This document shows, piece by piece, positions 48,308-49,589 of a stretch of DNA of 49,589 bases (position 1 is the stretch's first letter; each line of letters begins with the position of its first letter). A program made the position numbers and the translations under genes. Origin of the DNA: Chitinophagaceae bacterium (GTDB taxonomy: Bacteria; Bacteroidota; Bacteroidia; Chitinophagales; Chitinophagaceae). The DNA lies in the NCBI GenBank assembly GCA_021299175.1, contig JAJTFY010000001.1:1-49589 (forward strand), written 5' to 3'. The notes beneath the pieces are model-generated. The model ran no database searches. It saw only the letters and a list, made by a program, of their open reading frames with translations, and was not told the origin of the DNA.

Positions 48308-48940
48308 ATGCTTGAAGCTATCATCAAAGGAATTGGACTGGGGCTTATTCTGGCCGTTTCAGTGGGGCCAGTGATTTTTACCATCCTGAAACAAAGCATC
48401 AACAACGGACACAAAGGCGGATTCAGCTTTGTGGCAGGAGTATGGTTGAGTGATCTCCTGCTGGTGGTGATCAGCAACATGTTTTCTTCTCTTGTGATGG
48501 AGGCCCTGGCTTTCAAAAATACCATTGGATATGTTGGTGCTGTATTTGTGGTATCGCTGGGCATTTACTATGTTTTTTTCAAGAAAGTATATTTTGGGGA
48601 GGACAAAAATCTGATCCAGGTTGATTTTGGGAAAAAAGCCATTACCAAAGCACTCATGGGCGGCTTTTTTATCAATACCCTCAATCCCAGCGTGATGCTT
48701 TTTTGGCTGATCAATGCAACTGCATTTGCAGTTACGCACTCGCCGATTGAAAGAATCATTCTTTTTGGGGTTTGTTTGCTGGTGAATATTGTTGCAGATG
48801 TGCTAAAGGTGATGCTTGCCGCGAAGGTTAGGCACAGTCTTACTCCCCACAACATCAATATCATCAACAAGATATCAGGAACCATCCTCATCATTTTTGG
48901 ACTGGGCATCGTTTATGGAATCCGGTTTTTAAACAAATGA
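48308..48940 (+). CDS. LysE family translocator
   Basis: GIGLGLILAVSVGPVIFTILKQSINNGHKGGFSFVAGVWLSDLLLV. Confidence 0.87.
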   Translation: MLEAIIKGIGLGLILAVSVGPVIFTILKQSINNGHKGGFSFVAGVWLSDLLLVVISNMFSSLVMEALAFKNTIGYVGAVFVVSLGIYYVFFKKVYFGEDKNLIQVDFGKKAITKALMGGFFINTLNPSVMLFWLINATAFAVTHSPIERIILFGVCLLVNIVADVLKVMLAAKVRHSLTPHNINIINKISGTILIIFGLGIVYGIRFLNK

Positions 48941-48941
48941 C

Positions 48942-49505
48942 ATGACAACAATCAAACGAGGCTTATTCCTTTTTTTCTGCATCGCATTTATTCAGTCTAG
49001 TGGCTTATTTGCACAGGGATCAGACATGGTGGTATTGAAAAAGGGTCCAGAAAGAACACTCAAAACCTACCTGTCAGGAACGCAAATACATTTTGCAACC
49101 ATTGCAGGTACAGAAGTAAAGGGGCAGATTCGCATGATTAAAAAAGATAGTTTGTTCATCAACATTTATGATGAGCGTGCTGCGTATACTATGTGGGGCA
49201 CTTCTTTTTGGGACACGGTTTCAGTGGGTCTTTCTAGGTACCATATCAAAGAAATTCGGGAGATTTTTAAACCCCGCGAAAAATTCAGTTTCATCAAGAA
49301 TGGATTGATTTTCATGATGGGAGGATCTGCCTATGCTATCCTACACAGCGTGAATGCCCTTTACCTAAAACAACCCATCATTCCCTCCACGATGTTGATC
49401 TCTGGCGGGGTTGCACTGACAGGGTTGGTGCTGAACAAGGTCCACAAGAGAACCGTCAGACTGGGCAACAAATATTATCTTCAATACATTCCTGTCACCA
49501 AATAA
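48942..49505 (+). CDS. Secreted hypothetical protein
   Basis: Signal peptide GLFLFFCIAFIQSSGLFAQG; no family recognised. Confidence 0.6.
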   Translation: MTTIKRGLFLFFCIAFIQSSGLFAQGSDMVVLKKGPERTLKTYLSGTQIHFATIAGTEVKGQIRMIKKDSLFINIYDERAAYTMWGTSFWDTVSVGLSRYHIKEIREIFKPREKFSFIKNGLIFMMGGSAYAILHSVNALYLKQPIIPSTMLISGGVALTGLVLNKVHKRTVRLGNKYYLQYIPVTK

Positions 49506-49511
49506 TATACC

Positions 49512-49589
49512 GTGCTGCGCATCCTCAAAAAGATATTCATCTTCCTGCTCATCTCTCATCTTGCATATGTTGTTTTGATCAGTTTTGTT
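49512..49589 (+). CDS. Start of a membrane-anchored protein, possibly monofunctional transglycosylase (truncated by window end)
   Basis: GTG start, VLRILKKIFIFLLISHLAYVVLISFV; the N-terminus resembles MtgA membrane anchors but is too short to prove it. Confidence 0.35.
   Translation, partial: MLRILKKIFIFLLISHLAYVVLISFV

Overview
The window is chromosomal DNA from a Bacteroidota genome, probably Chitinophagaceae-like. This is inferred from TAnnTTTG promoters, split metH, ribosomal protein THX, a T9SS sorting domain and NUDIX-HTH regulator. Most of it is housekeeping: recR, split metH, exodeoxyribonuclease III, HU, pdxH, pyrH, rplM-rpsI-rpsB-tsf, ligA, asd, rpoN. Between these lie accessory enzymes: GH2, a tandem FAD oxidoreductase, S9 and M1 peptidases, a radical SAM protein and a GH3 family protein. 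I saw no rRNA, tRNA, CRISPR array, transposase or prophage. The strongest candidate for an undescribed element is upstream of asd. An 18-codon Lys-rich leader ORF (MKQNKHTKKSKKQSLREG) is followed by mutually exclusive 1:2, 2:3 (antiterminator) and 3:4 (intrinsic terminator) pairings, the architecture of a ribosome-mediated attenuator. Other notable signals are: an exact 83-bp tandem duplication that frameshifts a GH2 glycosidase between its two catalytic glutamates; a dispersed 9-bp GGTTGAAGR minisatellite found in a coding PST repeat and in intergenic arrays; an ECF-sigma/Spy-CpxP/YHYH/SCO1-MORN gene set; several near-leaderless promoters; and a structured rplM leader.
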